NCBI GenBank assembly: GCA_947498325.1
Contig: CANMKE010000023.1
Location: forward strand, 20,397 to 84,396
Length of the DNA stretch: 64,000 nucleotides
DNA from: an uncultured Persicobacter sp.
Lineage (GTDB): Bacteria; Bacteroidota; Bacteroidia; Cytophagales; Cyclobacteriaceae
Reading direction: 5' to 3'
Positions 63,923 through 64,000 of this stretch are shown here, one piece after another; position 1 is the first letter of the stretch, and each line of letters begins with the position of its first letter. Made by a program: the position numbers and the translations under genes. The notes below the pieces were generated by a model that did not search any database, was not told the DNA's origin, and saw only the letters and a program-made list of their open reading frames with translations.

Positions 63923-64000
63923 TCTATTACAAAAAGTCCTTTCAGGCATGCGCGTAAACTTTTAATTTCGATAATATCAATTAATGGAATATTTCTGTCA

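Noticed and set aside
1..64000. tRNA, rRNA, transposase or phage genes
   Set aside because: No cloverleaf with a GGTTCGA-type arm, no rRNA-like stretch and no DDE or integrase motif was seen while reading; a covariance scan was not possible.

Overview
The window looks like chromosome from a marine, polysaccharide-degrading member of the Bacteroidota, probably order Cytophagales (Persicobacter/Flammeovirga-like). That placement is inferred from gene content and not from a marker gene. The support is: T9SS-type C-terminal sorting domains, a Bacteroidota-style one-piece propeller/LuxR regulator, GH92 and GH10 glycosidases, a MopE/TSP3-repeat surface protein, a bacterial polyunsaturated fatty acid (PUFA) synthase, AT-rich spacers and weak Shine-Dalgarno sites. 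No rRNA, tRNA, CRISPR array, transposase or phage gene was recognised.

Layout. 1-4.1 kb: the 3' part of a six-hairpin glycosidase and a TPR protein. 4.1-5.25 kb: a spacer with a possible structured RNA, a small DUF2892 membrane protein on the minus strand and a dense set of regulatory repeats. 5.25-11.2 kb: a propeller/LuxR regulator converging on a large secreted calcium-repeat protein. 11.3-16.6 kb: single genes (thiamine-binding protein, MFS transporter, thioredoxin-like peroxiredoxin, a small lipoprotein, an unknown small protein, an outer-membrane porin). 16.6-20.8 kb, minus strand: a DNA polymerase IV plus error-prone DnaE pair. 21.2-22.4 kb: a PLP-dependent decarboxylase. 23.0-25.3 kb: an Lgt-like membrane protein, a radical SAM enzyme resembling tetraether lipid synthase and a tiny membrane protein in one overlapping unit. 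Either side of this unit lie copies of a repeated hairpin-RNA module. 26 kb: an EamA transporter.

27.3-43.8 kb is the PUFA synthase operon. The first protein carries KS-MAT-ACPx5. A separate ORF in another frame carries KR and a dehydratase-like domain; in the classic arrangement these are joined in PfaA. The third protein carries KS-CLF-AT-DH-DH, so the acyltransferase usually found in PfaB sits inside a PfaC-like protein. The fourth is the PfaD enoyl reductase. Five wobble-closed palindromes sit in the two longer spacers of this operon. No phosphopantetheinyl transferase (PfaE) is visible.

44-47.9 kb: a RluA-family pseudouridine synthase, an aldose 1-epimerase and an antibiotic-biosynthesis-monooxygenase-fold protein. 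48.2-57.7 kb: a likely alpha-mannoside utilisation locus with a GntR/UTRA regulator, two GH92 proteins, a lipoprotein six-hairpin glycosidase and a FucP-like MFS transporter, without SusC/SusD in view. 58-63.3 kb: a GNAT acetyltransferase, an FAD/NAD(P)-binding protein and a GH10 xylanase with a T9SS tail, followed by a short unknown membrane-anchored protein.

The items most worth attention are the rearranged PUFA synthase with its palindromes, the Lgt-like/radical-SAM lipid unit, and the repeated hairpin-RNA family with a covarying stem.
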